This document shows positions 1 to 9,345 of a stretch of 64,000 bases of DNA, one piece after another (the stretch's first letter is position 1; every line of letters starts with the position of its first letter). Under the pieces are notes generated by a model. It made no database searches, was not told where the DNA came from, and saw only the letters and a program-made list of their open reading frames with translations. The stretch is taken from NCBI RefSeq assembly GCF_001277995.1, contig NZ_CP009220.1, forward strand, positions 2,046,001 to 2,110,000, in the 5' to 3' direction. This stretch comes from Corynebacterium deserti GIMN1.010. GTDB lineage: Bacteria; Actinomycetota; Actinomycetes; Mycobacteriales; Mycobacteriaceae. A program made the position numbers and the translations under genes.

Positions 1-556
1 CCCCCAGCCGGACGTTTAGCTGCCCCAATTGGAATTCAGCCTCAGCGCGGTTTCGGTTGGCTTGATCAACCGCATCGGAAGCTTTCTGTGATTCCTCGTT
101 GAGGGCTGCAACCACATCACTGGTGGATTTAGACAGCGTCGAGAGATAACTCATGCGATCAATCGCATTTTGGGGATCCTCGGCAGAAATAGCCACTGTC
201 AAAGGATCCAGCACAGTTCCACGGTATTTAGCCTGAGCGATGCGATTGATCTCCACTCGATAGGACTCGACGTTTGCGGCAGCCACAGCAGCAGCGTCAC
301 GGTACTCCCCGACGACCGTCTCGATGCCCTTGATCTTGCCCTCGCGGTCTTCGATTTCAATTTCGAGCGCTTTGACTTCCTCATTTTGCGCGGAAGTCTC
401 CTGAGAGAAGGACTCAATGTCTGCGATGAGTTGATCAACTTCCTCAGCGTGTGCAGCAGTGGGACTAGACACCAATGTGCAAGCAACAACCAAGGAGCCA
501 ACAACGCTTCCCCAACGGCGCGCAAACATGTTCTTTTGACCCCTATCCGCATTCAT
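1..556 (-). CDS. NlpC/P60-type secreted hydrolase, N-terminal part (runs off window)
   Basis: The gene begins at an ATG at 556 and runs off the left edge, so only about 185 N-terminal residues are visible. They show a basic start, a hydrophobic signal segment around residues 16-35 ending in a TAAHA/E-type cleavage site, then a long charged helical region rich in Glu, Gln and Ala that reads as coiled coil (about 38-185). This is the usual front half of RipA/RipC-type peptidoglycan endopeptidases, whose NlpC/P60 catalytic domain lies at the C-terminus and would be outside this window. It follows another NlpC/P60 gene on the same strand, 153 bp downstream of that gene's stop. A second in-frame ATG at 529 is an alternative start. 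The catalytic domain is inferred from architecture and neighbour, not seen. Confidence 0.8.
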   Translation of the reverse strand, partial: MNADRGQKNMFARRWGSVVGSLVVACTLVSSPTAAHAEEVDQLIADIESFSQETSAQNEEVKALEIEIEDREGKIKGIETVVGEYRDAAAVAAANVESYRVEINRIAQAKYRGTVLDPLTVAISAEDPQNAIDRMSYLSTLSKSTSDVVAALNEESQKASDAVDQANRNRAEAEFQLGQLNVRLG

Positions 557-652
557 TTTTCCACACTCTCGGATTACTTTAGCTTGAGTCCACTGCCGAA
601 ACCAAGACTTGAGCAAGACTGTGACGCCTGTGAAAAAAATGGCATCCAACAG

Positions 653-692
653 GAAAACCCCGCCCGACCGAAGTGTTGGTCGAACGGGGCTT
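653..692 (-). terminator. Rho-independent terminator after the 211-residue NlpC/P60 gene
   Basis: On the minus strand a GC-rich hairpin (arms about 678-689 and 658-669, with two G-U pairs, 8-base loop) is followed by a TTTT run. It lies 20 bp past the stop of the 710-1345 gene and so separates it from the next hydrolase gene. Confidence 0.75.
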
Positions 693-709
693 ACCGTCAA
701 TCCGCGAAT

Positions 710-1345
710 TTAGAAGCGGACTGCTGAGTGGAATGGCATGTAGTCCAGGGAGTTCTCAGACAGCGGGGTGTTGCTGTTGAGAGCGTGAACAACGGTACCG
801 TTACCGGTGTAGATGCCAACGTGGGTTGCACCGGAGTAGAAAGCAACGATGTCACCAGGCTGAAGGTCAGAGTAAGCAACTGGAGTGCCCTGTGCTGCCT
901 GAGCCTGAGAGGTACGAGGGATGGACTTGCCGACTTGGCTGTATGCCCAAGAGGTCAGGCCGGAGCAGTCGAAGGCGTTAGGGCCTGCCGCACCCCAGCC
1001 GTATGGAGCGCCAATCTTGGTGCGGGCGGCGTCGACGATTGCCTGTCCGGTGGTGGTCGCTGGCGCAGCCTGAGCCTCCACAGCTGGAGCGTCTACAACT
1101 GCTGCGTATGCGGTTGGGGATGCCTGGTTTGCCAGGGATGGGATCCACTGATCAATGCCTGGGACGTTGTTAAGTCCCTGGACGTTCTCGATGCCAGCAA
1201 CTTCAACGCTGTAGTTGGTGTTGGGAACAACAACTTCTGCTGCCTGTGCCGGGGTGGCGATGGCTGCGGTAGCGCCAACGGCAACTGCGGATGCTGCTAC
1301 AGCATTGCGAGCTGCGTTAGAATTGCTGCGACGGTGCTTACCCAC
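710..1345 (-). CDS. Secreted NlpC/P60 cell-wall endopeptidase
   Basis: The 211-residue protein has a signal peptide (basic N-terminus, hydrophobic 15-32, probable cleavage after TPAQA at 35), a low-complexity spacer (about 40-98) and a C-terminal NlpC/P60 domain (about 100-211). The catalytic Cys is C127 in the FDCSGL motif, with a His in the ATHVGIY motif (H175) and a third polar residue near 187-190. The family cleaves the D-Glu to meso-diaminopimelate bond in peptidoglycan stem peptides, outside the membrane. There is no coiled coil or separate wall-binding domain, so it is a minimal secreted enzyme. The start is a GTG with a GGAG ribosome site 8 bases upstream. Its leader carries a ydaO-type riboswitch, so expression probably responds to c-di-AMP. 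Family assignment is firm; the in vivo substrate is inferred. Confidence 0.93.
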   Translation of the reverse strand: MGKHRRSNSNAARNAVAASAVAVGATAAIATPAQAAEVVVPNTNYSVEVAGIENVQGLNNVPGIDQWIPSLANQASPTAYAAVVDAPAVEAQAAPATTTGQAIVDAARTKIGAPYGWGAAGPNAFDCSGLTSWAYSQVGKSIPRTSQAQAAQGTPVAYSDLQPGDIVAFYSGATHVGIYTGNGTVVHALNSNTPLSENSLDYMPFHSAVRF

Positions 1346-1364
1346 TAATGAAACTCCAAATCTT

Positions 1365-1520
1365 CCTGTTCGCTGACCGAGTTAGCTGTCGGGTTCGGAG
1401 CGGAAGGCCCCTATTCTCACTCCTTCCGTCTCTCTAGACGGTCCTTGTAAGAAATTCACCCCAGGAACGTAACTGGTTCCCCGGCTCGCGCAGCTGCCGT
1501 GGAGGGCCGCTTTGCGATTA
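1365..1520 (-). promoter_or_regulatory. c-di-AMP riboswitch (ydaO/yuaA leader)
   Basis: Read on the minus strand, the leader contains the blocks that mark the ydaO class in order: AATCGCAAAGCGG at the 5' end (about 1519-1507), an ACGG...GCCGGGGAACCA segment (about 1500-1475), CCTGGGGTGAAT (about 1464-1453), a G+C hairpin region, and CCGAACCCGACAGCTAAC near the 3' end (about 1398-1381). The element ends about 20-35 bases before the GTG of the NlpC/P60 gene. This class binds cyclic di-AMP and in Actinobacteria commonly sits upstream of wall hydrolase and rpf genes, which matches the gene here. No clear intrinsic terminator is seen between aptamer and start codon, so control could be at ribosome access or by another mechanism. 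The identification rests on motif recall, not a covariance search. Confidence 0.9.
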
Positions 1521-2069
1521 AGCTCTATTTGTTTTTCTTTTGCTGTGAACGGTTCAAATTTTCATTCCGTCCCGCAAGGTCTCAATAAGGTTACGAAACC
1601 GCAACAAGGCTTGTCTACCCCAACGCAACAAATGCTTTGTTACACAACCGTTATCGACGTTAAATTTGACCGAGATCAAATTGGGCCACTCACCCATCTT
1701 CACTTAGGGAAAAATCCCCATTCGCTCAAAAAGCACAGATGTCCTGCAAATATGAGAGAACCCTTAAAGAGTCACCAGCTCCATCCCCCACCACAAATCA
1801 ACCACAGCTAGGATTACCTAAACCAACAGTGACAATAATCACATCATGGCGTGAAATGACCGTCCAAGGTGACACAGCAACAATTTTTGAGGACCAATTC
1901 AGCACAATTTCCGAAATGAATTGCACTGTATATATAGAGAGCTTTTCGACGCGCCTCTACAGCCCCCAGAGAGCGCGAAAGCGTACCTGGCACCGAGCGG
2001 TGACTGAAGCTGAGAAGAGGCGCATTTGAGGATGCACTTGAGGACGACAGGGACATAGGCAAGCAAAAC
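1521..2069. other. Intergenic region upstream of the riboswitch; no gene seen
   Basis: About 550 bp between the riboswitch and the qcrB terminator. The short ORFs here have poor codon character and no ribosome site. It should hold the promoter of the riboswitch transcript. It contains a GlxR-like palindrome at 1828-1843 and one copy of the dispersed 12-bp motif at 1941-1952. Confidence 0.6.
1828..1843. promoter_or_regulatory. Candidate GlxR (CRP-like) site
   Basis: AGTGACAATAATCACA fits the corynebacterial GlxR consensus TGTGA-N6-TCACA with one mismatch in the half-sites. It lies about 310 bp upstream of the riboswitch. Whether it controls the hydrolase gene is not shown by the sequence. Confidence 0.35.
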
Positions 2070-2113
2070 GCTCCCTGGGTGCCGCTCTCATTTGAGAGCG
2101 GCACCCAGGGAGC
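2070..2113 (-). terminator. Terminator of the ctaE-qcrCAB operon
   Basis: A perfect 21-bp inverted repeat (2070-2090 and 2093-2113), closing on a very small loop, begins 22 bp after the qcrB stop. On the minus strand it is followed by GTTTTG. The length and perfection suggest a strong stop. Confidence 0.85.
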
Positions 2114-2135
2114 TTAAGACGAAACGCGTTAACGA

Positions 2136-3755
2136 CTAGTGCTTGCCGTTGTTGCGGTCACGCTCGATGTTTGCCTCGTTGAGTTCGCGCAGAACTGCGG
2201 CCTCTTCGTGGTGGTTCGCGTGCTCAATTTCCTTAGCCTTCTTGACGATGTCTTCAGGATCTGGGCTAAAGAATCCGCCACGGGTCTCAACCTCAGCGTA
2301 ACCAAGCTCGTTGAGCTGCTTTGGAACAGCTGCGCCAGCGTATGGCAGTGGGATTGGGTGCCCGTGATCGTCAACAGGTCCAAGTGGCTGGTGAACTTCA
2401 ATGAAGGCTCCATTTGGCATCTGCTTGATGATACCGGTCTCGATGCCGTGCTCCAGGACCTCGCGGTCAGAACGCTGCAGACCGAGGCACAGGCGGTACG
2501 TGATGAAGTACGCAAGTGGAGGCAGAACAATCAGGCCGATACGACCGATCCAGGTCATAGCGTTCAGAGAGACATGGAACTGCATTGCGTAGATATCGTT
2601 ACCACCAGAGAGGGTGATCAACAGGTAGAAGACCAGAGCCATAACACCTAGGGAGGTGCGGACTGGAACATCACGAGGACGCTGCAGGATGTTGTGGTGT
2701 GCATCGTCGCCAGTGAACTTACGCTCAATGAATGGGTAAGTTACGAGGAGAACAACCAGGATACCCAGCATGACAGCAACCCAGAAGACTGCTGGAATGG
2801 TGTAGTTACCCAGGTAGAGCTCCCAAGCTGGCATGACACGAGCCGCACCGTCGGTCCACAGCATGTAAACGTCAGGCTGAGAACCAGCGGACACCTGTGA
2901 TGGGTTGTATGGACCCAGGTTCCAGATGGCGTTGATGGTGGTGACACCCGCGAGCAGCGCAAGGAATCCGAAGACGATCAGACCGAATGCAATTGCCTTA
3001 ACTGCGAACACTGGCATGATTCGGATACCAATAACATTGTTCTCAGTGCGACCAGCGCCTGGGAACTGGGTGTGCTTCTGGTACCAGACCAGCGCGAGGT
3101 GAGCTGCGATCAAACCAAGGATGATACCTGGGATGATGAGCACGTGCGCGATGTAGAAACGGTCGAGCATGAGCTCAGATGGGAAATCTCCACCGAAGAT
3201 CATCCAGTGCAGCCAGGTACCGATGATTGGCAGGCCAACGATGATGGCGGACATGATTCGCAGACCAACGCCAGAGAGCAGGTCGTCCGGGAGGGAGTAG
3301 CCCATGAAGCCTTCGGCCATGCCGAGGATGATCAGGACGACACCGATGACCCAGTTTGCTTCACGTGGGCGACGGAACGCACCGGTGAAGAAGATACGGA
3401 GCATGTGAGCCAGCATGGAGACCACGAAGAGCAGTGCTGCCCAGTGGTGCATCTGACGGATGAAGAGGCCACCGCGAACTTCGAAGGAGAGGTTCAGTGC
3501 GGTCTCGTATGCGCGGGACATCTCCACACCGTTAAGTGGTAGGTATGCACCGTCATATATGACTTTGGTGATGGATGGGTCGAAGAACAGGGTCAGGTAG
3601 ACACCGGTCAGCAGCAAGACGATGAAGCTGTACAGCGCGATCTCACCGAGCATGAAGGACCAGTGGGTCGGGAAGACCTTATTGATCTGACGACGGATAC
3701 CCGCCGCCATGGTGTAACGGGAATCAAGGTTGTTTCCCATGGTAGCTAAACTCAT
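2136..3755 (-). CDS. qcrB: Cytochrome b subunit of the bc1 complex
   Basis: The 539-residue protein carries the two b hemes and the quinol oxidation site of the cytochrome bc1 part of the bc1-aa3 supercomplex. The first core helices contain paired His residues ([10 protein letters not shown] and LAHMLR), and a later pair occurs in the HVLIIPG and AAHLALVW segments. The Qo loop motif appears as PDVYMLW, a variant of the usual PDWY/PEWY. Eight or more membrane helices span about 30-410, followed by the long hydrophilic C-terminal extension (about 410-539) typical of actinobacteria. The start codon overlaps the qcrA stop in an ATGA, giving translational coupling. It is the last gene of ctaE-qcrCAB. 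Confidence 0.97.
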   Translation of the reverse strand: MSLATMGNNLDSRYTMAAGIRRQINKVFPTHWSFMLGEIALYSFIVLLLTGVYLTLFFDPSITKVIYDGAYLPLNGVEMSRAYETALNLSFEVRGGLFIRQMHHWAALLFVVSMLAHMLRIFFTGAFRRPREANWVIGVVLIILGMAEGFMGYSLPDDLLSGVGLRIMSAIIVGLPIIGTWLHWMIFGGDFPSELMLDRFYIAHVLIIPGIILGLIAAHLALVWYQKHTQFPGAGRTENNVIGIRIMPVFAVKAIAFGLIVFGFLALLAGVTTINAIWNLGPYNPSQVSAGSQPDVYMLWTDGAARVMPAWELYLGNYTIPAVFWVAVMLGILVVLLVTYPFIERKFTGDDAHHNILQRPRDVPVRTSLGVMALVFYLLITLSGGNDIYAMQFHVSLNAMTWIGRIGLIVLPPLAYFITYRLCLGLQRSDREVLEHGIETGIIKQMPNGAFIEVHQPLGPVDDHGHPIPLPYAGAAVPKQLNELGYAEVETRGGFFSPDPEDIVKKAKEIEHANHHEEAAVLRELNEANIERDRNNGKH

Positions 3756-4975
3756 GACTTACGCTCCCAGAATGCAGGGCCAAGAGGCTCAATGAAGTTA
3801 CCAGCGGCAACGAGGTAGCCCTCTTCGTCAACGGTAATTGGCAGCTGTGGCAGTGCACGGGCTGCAGGTCCGAAGACTGGCTTTCCGTAGTGCAATGCGT
3901 CGAACTGCGACTGGTGGCAAGGGCACAGAATACGGTTGGTCTGAGCCTCATACAGTGAGGTTGGGCAACCAATGTGCGTACAAATCTTGGAGTATGCGTA
4001 GTAGTCGCCGTAGTGGAAGGACTCCTGGCCTTCGCGCTCGATGACCTTCTCAGCATCTGCGGTACGCAGGCGGATCAACATGACCGCATTGCGTGGACCG
4101 TGGACGGAGTGCATTTGGTGCTCGTAGACATCCTTAGTGGGGTCGTACTCTGCACCGTCGTTCACCATTTCAGCTGGAAGTGGGAACACAGTCTCCATGG
4201 AAGCAGCTCCGAGATCTTCCGGGCGCATACGAACGAGGCGGGATACACCGGTGGTGCTCCAGTGCTCGCCGGTTGCGTCGGTGTGGGACTCAGCGATAGC
4301 TGCGGTGTCGCGGCCAAGGTAGACCTTGACGTTGTTTTCTGCAAGGGTCCAACCGGAGGTCCACAGCGTGCCGTCACCCTGAACATCCATTGGTCCTTCT
4401 TTTGGCTTCCAAGGATTTTTGATCATGCCACCGAGTGGGGCGACAATGGTGAGGCCTGCAAGAACAGCGCCGGTGCCGGCGAGTCCCATGATGACCTTAC
4501 GGCGACCAAGAGTGGAGGTCTGCCAAGAGTCGTTCAGCAGAGCGACGATGGTGCGGCGGTCAACTTCTTCGGATGGACCGTCGTGGCGACGCTGGACTGC
4601 GATCTCTTCTGGGATGAACTTCTTGACATAAAGAACGACTGCGAAGCCCAGGGAAAGGATGCACAGACCAGAGGTAATGCCCAGCATGGGGGTGTACATG
4701 GTGTACGCCATGAGTCCCTCATCGCCGTGGCCCTTGTATTGCCATGGCCAGAAGATGTAGGTTGCCAAAAATCCGAGGCCACCGATAATGCCGAGAGCCA
4801 ACCAGAAGGCAACGGAGCGCACGGCGCGCTTCTCAGCTGGATCGTTGGCGATAGGGAAACGTTCCTTGCGGTACGCAATGGTGACGTCATCAAGTTCAGT
4901 GCCTAGACGCGCAAGATCCTCATTGCTCATCGCATTGAGCTCTTGGGTGGTGTACTGCTTGTCGTTATTACTCAT
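3752..4975 (-). CDS. qcrA: Rieske iron-sulfur subunit of the bc1 complex
   Basis: The 407-residue protein transfers electrons from quinol to cytochrome c within the bc1 complex. The C-terminal Rieske fold has both ligand motifs, CTHIGCP and CPCHQSQFD, which bind a 2Fe-2S cluster. The N-terminal half has three predicted membrane helices (near residues 55-75, 95-115 and 165-185), the actinobacterial form, rather than the single helix of other bacteria. The ATG at 4975 overlaps the qcrC stop as ATGA. An upstream in-frame extension to 5032 would overlap qcrC by about 60 bp and is not favoured. Its own stop overlaps the qcrB start in the same way. Confidence 0.96.
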   Translation of the reverse strand: MSNNDKQYTTQELNAMSNEDLARLGTELDDVTIAYRKERFPIANDPAEKRAVRSVAFWLALGIIGGLGFLATYIFWPWQYKGHGDEGLMAYTMYTPMLGITSGLCILSLGFAVVLYVKKFIPEEIAVQRRHDGPSEEVDRRTIVALLNDSWQTSTLGRRKVIMGLAGTGAVLAGLTIVAPLGGMIKNPWKPKEGPMDVQGDGTLWTSGWTLAENNVKVYLGRDTAAIAESHTDATGEHWSTTGVSRLVRMRPEDLGAASMETVFPLPAEMVNDGAEYDPTKDVYEHQMHSVHGPRNAVMLIRLRTADAEKVIEREGQESFHYGDYYAYSKICTHIGCPTSLYEAQTNRILCPCHQSQFDALHYGKPVFGPAARALPQLPITVDEEGYLVAAGNFIEPLGPAFWERKS

Positions 4976-5862
4976 GAACGCGATCCAATCCACATAGCGG
5001 CGGCCACGAGGACCAAGATGCCGAATACCCACATGAACAGACCCTCAGCTACAGGGCCCAAGCTACCGAGAGAGTAGCCACCTGGAGAAGGGGTTTCCTT
5101 GGTCGACTTGATGAAGGCGATGATGTCCTTCTTCTCATCGGCGGAAAGCTGGCGGTCAGAGAACTTAGGCATGTTCTGTGGGCCGGTCAGCATGGCCTGG
5201 TAGATCTCCTGCTCGTTGGCAGGATCCAGGTTTGGTGCATACTTACCAGAAGACAGTGCGCCGCCACGGCCAGTGAAGTTGTGGCAGGATGCGCAGTTCA
5301 GGCGGAACAGATCTCCGCCGCGAGCGACGTCGGCAGGATCAATCTGTCCGTCGTAGTTTGCGCCACGGAGTTCTTCCATGGCGAGGGTGCCGTCTTCGTT
5401 GTAAACAAGACCTGGGCCACCGCCGTTTGCTGCAACATATGCTGCAATGGCGAGGGTCTGTGCCTCGGTGTATCGAGGGGCCTTGCGCTCAGCCTGAGCC
5501 TCGTTGCGGAGCATTGGCATGCGGCCGGAGTGCACCTGGAAGTACACTGCGCCTTCGCCAACACCTACGAGGGAAGGACCGCGGTCCTCAACACCTTGGA
5601 GGTTAACGCCGTGGCAGGTGATACAAGCAACATCGTAGAGGTCCTTGCCCTCGGAGATGAGCGCCTGATCGTCACGCTGTGCGGTAGCAATCTGAGCATC
5701 TGGAGTGATCGCAGTAGCGAGGATTCCGGCTCCGCTCAGTCCAATGGTCAGAGCCAATGCACCAGCAACGGTGCGCCGGACCTTGCGGCGATTCTTGACC
5801 TTTTTAGCGGAGGCTGGTGCCACGTTGGGCTGCTCCGGGGTCTGCGGGTTGGTTTCCATCAT
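4972..5862 (-). CDS. qcrC: Diheme cytochrome c subunit of the bc1 complex
   Basis: The 296-residue protein has two CXXCH heme sites, CITCHG (about residues 78-83) and CASCHN (about 190-195), an N-terminal membrane anchor preceded by a basic stretch ([11 protein letters not shown]) and a C-terminal membrane helix. Actinobacteria of this group have no soluble cytochrome c. QcrC supplies both hemes and passes electrons directly to the CuA centre of CtaC inside the bc1-aa3 supercomplex. It lies between ctaE and qcrA in the same operon. Two adjacent Met codons begin the ORF, and an AAAGGG ribosome site lies close upstream. Confidence 0.96.
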   Translation of the reverse strand: MMETNPQTPEQPNVAPASAKKVKNRRKVRRTVAGALALTIGLSGAGILATAITPDAQIATAQRDDQALISEGKDLYDVACITCHGVNLQGVEDRGPSLVGVGEGAVYFQVHSGRMPMLRNEAQAERKAPRYTEAQTLAIAAYVAANGGGPGLVYNEDGTLAMEELRGANYDGQIDPADVARGGDLFRLNCASCHNFTGRGGALSSGKYAPNLDPANEQEIYQAMLTGPQNMPKFSDRQLSADEKKDIIAFIKSTKETPSPGGYSLGSLGPVAEGLFMWVFGILVLVAAAMWIGSRS

Positions 5863-5943
5863 TTCCCTTTGAATCTCGACTGTGGAAGTGAAGGGCTTAG
5901 GGAGTCTCAGTGTCTAGTGGACTAGGCGGTGAGATCCCGTCGC

Positions 5944-6561
5944 CTACTGAATGAAGTAAATGGTGATGAAGAGGCCGATCCAGACCACATCAACGAAGTG
6001 CCAGTAGTAAGACACAACCATTGCTGCGGTTGCCTGTGCCGGAGTGAACTTCGACTTCTGGATCCTCATGAGGACCACTACAAAGGCGATTACACCCGCG
6101 ATCACGTGGGCTGCGTGGAAACCGGTCGTAATATAGAACGCCGATCCGTACACGCTGCTTTGGATGGTTAGTCCATGGCCTACGAGAGTGATGTACTCAT
6201 AAGCCTGACCAATCACGAATATCGATCCGAGGATGATCGTGACTAGGAACCACTTGCGGAGGCCGTAAACGTCACCCCTTTCAGCCGCAAAGACTCCGAA
6301 CTGGCAAGTAACTGAGGAGGAGACCAGAATTACCGTAATCAACAGTGCGTAAGGCACGTTGAGGTGGTCTGTCTGCTCCCCCCAAGATCCATTTGCCAGT
6401 CCATTCGCACGGGACACGAAGTACATCGCGAACAACCCGGCGAAGAACATTAATTCCTGAGACAGGAACACAATGGTGCCGACACTGACCATATTCGGAC
6501 GGTTCAGTGCCGCAACACGTTGTGGTGCTGCCATACCTGTATTTCCAACTGCGCTCGTCAC
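5944..6561 (-). CDS. ctaE: Cytochrome aa3 oxidase subunit III
   Basis: The 205-residue membrane protein has five predicted helices and the family signatures near the N-terminus ([18 protein letters not shown]) and C-terminus ([13 protein letters not shown]). Subunit III supports proton uptake and stability of the heme-copper oxidase. I chose the GTG at 6561: it lacks a ribosome site, but a -10-like CATACT ends 7 bases upstream, which fits a leaderless message. The ORF can be extended 12 codons to 6597 but nothing supports that. It is the first gene of ctaE-qcrCAB; the gap to qcrC is 81 bp. Confidence 0.95.
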   Translation of the reverse strand: MTSAVGNTGMAAPQRVAALNRPNMVSVGTIVFLSQELMFFAGLFAMYFVSRANGLANGSWGEQTDHLNVPYALLITVILVSSSVTCQFGVFAAERGDVYGLRKWFLVTIILGSIFVIGQAYEYITLVGHGLTIQSSVYGSAFYITTGFHAAHVIAGVIAFVVVLMRIQKSKFTPAQATAAMVVSYYWHFVDVVWIGLFITIYFIQ

Positions 6562-7167
6562 GCTATCTAGTATGGCTGTTTGGCTGGCCAAAGTCACTTC
6601 AAGCCCCCCGTTTCAATTGAAAGTTTGAACTCGTCAAATGGGGTAGATTTTCTGCATTTTTCCCAACACTATTTTTTGAATCTTAGGAACTTTTTAGCCA
6701 CAGTTTACGACTGTTACATTAATGCAGGTTAAAGGGTTCACAGGGAACTCGAACATAGTGAAATCTGCATACTCTTTCAAGATTGGAAGAAACTGGAAGT
6801 AATTTTGGAGGGCTTCGCAAGATTTTGGCTTGAGAGACACGTCACAGACATACCCACCCCTCCATGACCCCACATACAACTTTCGGTTGAACCCATAAAA
6901 CCGGTGTTTTTGCAGCTAAATGCCCTCACGAAGGCTCCCCTCCCCTAAATTGCCCCAGCTGAAAAGTTTTCAGGTTCATTTGGGAACTTTTCATTCGAGC
7001 CATCCGACGAACGTAATGAAGCCTGCGAACGGATCGACTGCGGGGCAGTGGCAATACTCATTTTCAATTCCACCAGCCGGGATTTCTGGGAAAAAACTGT
7101 ATGCGCAGAATTTACCCATTTTCGTCACTGTGACATTCACTATTCGCTCAACCACACAATCACAGCA
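6562..7167. promoter_or_regulatory. Intergenic region with the ctaE-qcrCAB promoter; no gene seen
   Basis: About 600 bp, AT-rich next to ctaE. On the minus strand a -10-like CATACT at 6574-6569 sits 7 bases before the GTG of ctaE. Short ORFs on both strands (for example 6694-6879 and 6920-7231) have no ribosome site and no recognisable family, so they are not called. Confidence 0.5.
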
Positions 7168-7212
7168 AAAGCGTCTACCGCCATCGAACATGTCAATGGC
7201 GGTAGACGCTTT
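7168..7212 (-). terminator. Terminator after ctaF
   Basis: A perfect 17-bp inverted repeat (7168-7184 and 7196-7212) with an 11-base loop. On the minus strand the descending arm ends in a T-rich run. It starts 15 bp past the ctaF stop. Confidence 0.85.
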
Positions 7213-7227
7213 ATTAGAGGTTACAGA

Positions 7228-7659
7228 CTAGTGCTTCTCTCGAGGCACACCGTACTGCAGGTTCAGCTTAGTAGTGGTGAACAGGAGGAGGGCAGCTCCA
7301 ACTGCGATCATCCAATAGTGGAAGTAGACGAGACCGAAGCCAAGGAATCCAACTGCACCAGCCATAGCTGCTGGCCAAATAGAGCTCGGGCTAAAGAAAC
7401 CCAAGGTTCCAGCCTTGTCTGCAACTTCTGCTTCCTCCCAATCTTCTGGAAGAACGTCAACGCGAACTTCAGTGAAGTGGAGGTAGACGCCGAGCATCAA
7501 GGTCAGGCCTGCAGAGAGAACCAATGCAACAGCACCGACCCATTCGACGCCTGGCACGTTACCCTTATCGTCAACGTGCATTGTTGCGAAAATGTAAATT
7601 ACTGCCATTGCGACCATGAATACAGTCAGGCCGTACATGATCTTTGCTGAAGATTTCAT
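7228..7659 (-). CDS. ctaF: Cytochrome aa3 oxidase subunit IV
   Basis: The 143-residue protein has four predicted membrane helices (near 7-27, 40-60, 88-108 and 112-132) and is the small actinobacterial subunit of the aa3 oxidase found in the supercomplex with bc1. It lies 17 bp behind ctaC on the same strand, with an AAGGAG ribosome site about 10 bases before the ATG, so the two are co-transcribed. The family is actinobacteria-specific and shares no clear sequence with subunit IV of other bacteria. Confidence 0.93.
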   Translation of the reverse strand: MKSSAKIMYGLTVFMVAMAVIYIFATMHVDDKGNVPGVEWVGAVALVLSAGLTLMLGVYLHFTEVRVDVLPEDWEEAEVADKAGTLGFFSPSSIWPAAMAGAVGFLGFGLVYFHYWMIAVGAALLLFTTTKLNLQYGVPREKH

Positions 7660-7676
7660 TTTTTCGCCACTCCTTC

Positions 7677-8756
7677 TTAAACGTTGCTCTGGGTGTTTTC
7701 GCCGTCGCGGGTTTGGGTGCGCTCGGAAACGAATGGGCTAGTGGAAGTAGCGTAAGGAGCTTCGCCAATGTGCTCAAGTGCCTGAGCGTTGGTTGCATCC
7801 GGGTTGGAGTCGCGGAAGTTGATGTACTCAGCGAAGGAGTCACGGTCAACAACGCGGACCTCGAAGTTCATCATTGCGTGGTAGGTGCCGCACATTTCTG
7901 CACAGCGGCCAACGAATGCGCCTTCTTCGAAGATTTCTTCAATTTGGAAAGTACGCTGAGACTGGTTTGCCTCTGGGTGTGCGTAAGCATCGCGCTTGAA
8001 GAGGAACTCTGGGACCCAGAAAGAGTGCGCAACGTCAGCAGATGCGAGGTTGAACTCGATTGGGGTGTTGGAGGGGAGAACCAGAACTGGGATCTCGTCG
8101 GTGGTACCCAGGGTCTCGATCTGGTTGAACTCAAGATAAGAGATGTCAGACTTTGAGTTGCCGTGGATCGGGTTATCGCCGGCTGGATCCTTCTGGGAAG
8201 CCTCGGCTGCTGCCTGACGCTCCTCGTCAACGCCTTGGTAATCCTGGCCGCCTGGAGCAAGAGATCCATCGATCTCGGAGTAGCCGAACTTCCAGTTCCA
8301 TTGATAAGCGGTGACGTCGACGGTGACCTCTGGGTTCTTATCCAGTGCGGTGACCTTATCCTGGGTCTGAACGGTGAAGAAGAACAGAACCATGACAATA
8401 ATGATCGGGACGATCGTCAACACGAGTTCCAGAGGAACGTTGTACTGGAGCTGCTTAGGGAATTCGCCCTCTCCGCGCTTCTCTGCCTTCTTGGCGTTCC
8501 AAGCGAAGATTGCGGTGAGGAAGAGTCCCCACATGATGATGCCGATAATCCAGGCAGCAACCCAGACCCAAGACCAGAAGTTACCCATGGCAACAGCTTC
8601 TGGCGTAATGCCATCAGGCCATCCCATGCGTAGGAAATCTCCAAGTGCACCGCCTGGAGGGGCAACTTCACAGCCTGCCATGGCGAGGCCACCTAAGCCC
8701 AAGACACCGCCAAGCAGGGCCTTGCGCTTTAAACCACGCTTATTTTGCTGTTCCAC
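7677..8756 (-). CDS. ctaC: Cytochrome aa3 oxidase subunit II (CuA), lipoprotein
   Basis: The 359-residue precursor has a lipoprotein signal with the lipobox LAMAGC near residue 28, two membrane helices (about 55-80 and 105-125) and a C-terminal cupredoxin domain. The CuA ligands are visible: the His in [11 protein letters not shown] and the motif [12 protein letters not shown] (two Cys, His, Met). It accepts electrons from QcrC and passes them to heme a in CtaD, which is not in this window. I chose the GTG at 8756; the nine codons upstream to 8783 lack support. A long charged insert (about 170-220) rich in Gln, Ala and Asp lies between helix 2 and the cupredoxin core, as in other corynebacteria. 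Confidence 0.96.
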   Translation of the reverse strand: MEQQNKRGLKRKALLGGVLGLGGLAMAGCEVAPPGGALGDFLRMGWPDGITPEAVAMGNFWSWVWVAAWIIGIIMWGLFLTAIFAWNAKKAEKRGEGEFPKQLQYNVPLELVLTIVPIIIVMVLFFFTVQTQDKVTALDKNPEVTVDVTAYQWNWKFGYSEIDGSLAPGGQDYQGVDEERQAAAEASQKDPAGDNPIHGNSKSDISYLEFNQIETLGTTDEIPVLVLPSNTPIEFNLASADVAHSFWVPEFLFKRDAYAHPEANQSQRTFQIEEIFEEGAFVGRCAEMCGTYHAMMNFEVRVVDRDSFAEYINFRDSNPDATNAQALEHIGEAPYATSTSPFVSERTQTRDGENTQSNV

Positions 8757-9345
8757 GTGTGTTCTGCCTTCCTGTCCACACAAAAACCAGAGACCTTACG
8801 GTCATTTCTATCTTCGCAGAATAGCCTATTTGCCAGCCGATTCCATATCTTGCGTTTGGTGGAAATATCTTTGGACACCACGACTAAAAGGCACGTCAAA
8901 TGTCGTTTAACTGCAATGATAAGGGCGAACCCCAAGGTGGAATACCTAAAGTACAAGCCTTACATGTTGGCCACGTCACACTCCATCATCCTTTTGATTG
9001 CCCTTGAATTTCCCCCTCCATTACCCCCTACCCCTTTCCAAGGTGCATGTATTCCAAAATCAAGCGTCTTTTAAGGCTCTTTTCACAGTCCTAACGCGAA
9101 CCAGCCCCGAACGAGCACCCCAATCTCCCCACCCAACCTATCGCCCATTTCGACCTGCTTTACTATATTTCCCTGTTTAGGCGAGCCCTTTTCCCTTCAC
9201 GTTGATATTCGCCGTATCGTTACAAGAGATTTCTTTACCGAGAGAGTGCTTTCAAGCTCTCCCCCGCTATGACAACATCGGTGCGGGAGAGACCTTATAT
9301 ATAGATATATAGCGCTTTCGCTCTTACTCAGGAGGATGTTCAATC
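8757..9345. promoter_or_regulatory. Divergent region between ctaC and ltsA
   Basis: About 590 bp holding the promoters of both genes. Near ltsA an imperfect hairpin (about 9256-9290, arms CTCTCCC and GGGAGAG) is followed by an alternating stretch at 9295-9311 (TATATATAGATATATAG) that could serve as the ltsA -10. The ltsA ribosome site AGGAGG lies about 10 bases before its ATG. No protein gene is convincing here. Confidence 0.5.

Noticed and set aside
728-1348. 206-residue plus-strand ORF over the NlpC/P60 gene
   Set aside because: Cys/Gly-rich antisense translation of a secreted-protein gene; the minus strand frame has the full catalytic domain.
3974-4906. 310-residue plus-strand ORF over qcrA
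   Set aside because: Shadow of qcrA; no start signal or domain.
6562-7167. Small genes between ctaE and ctaF
   Set aside because: Weak ORFs on both strands with no start signals or families.
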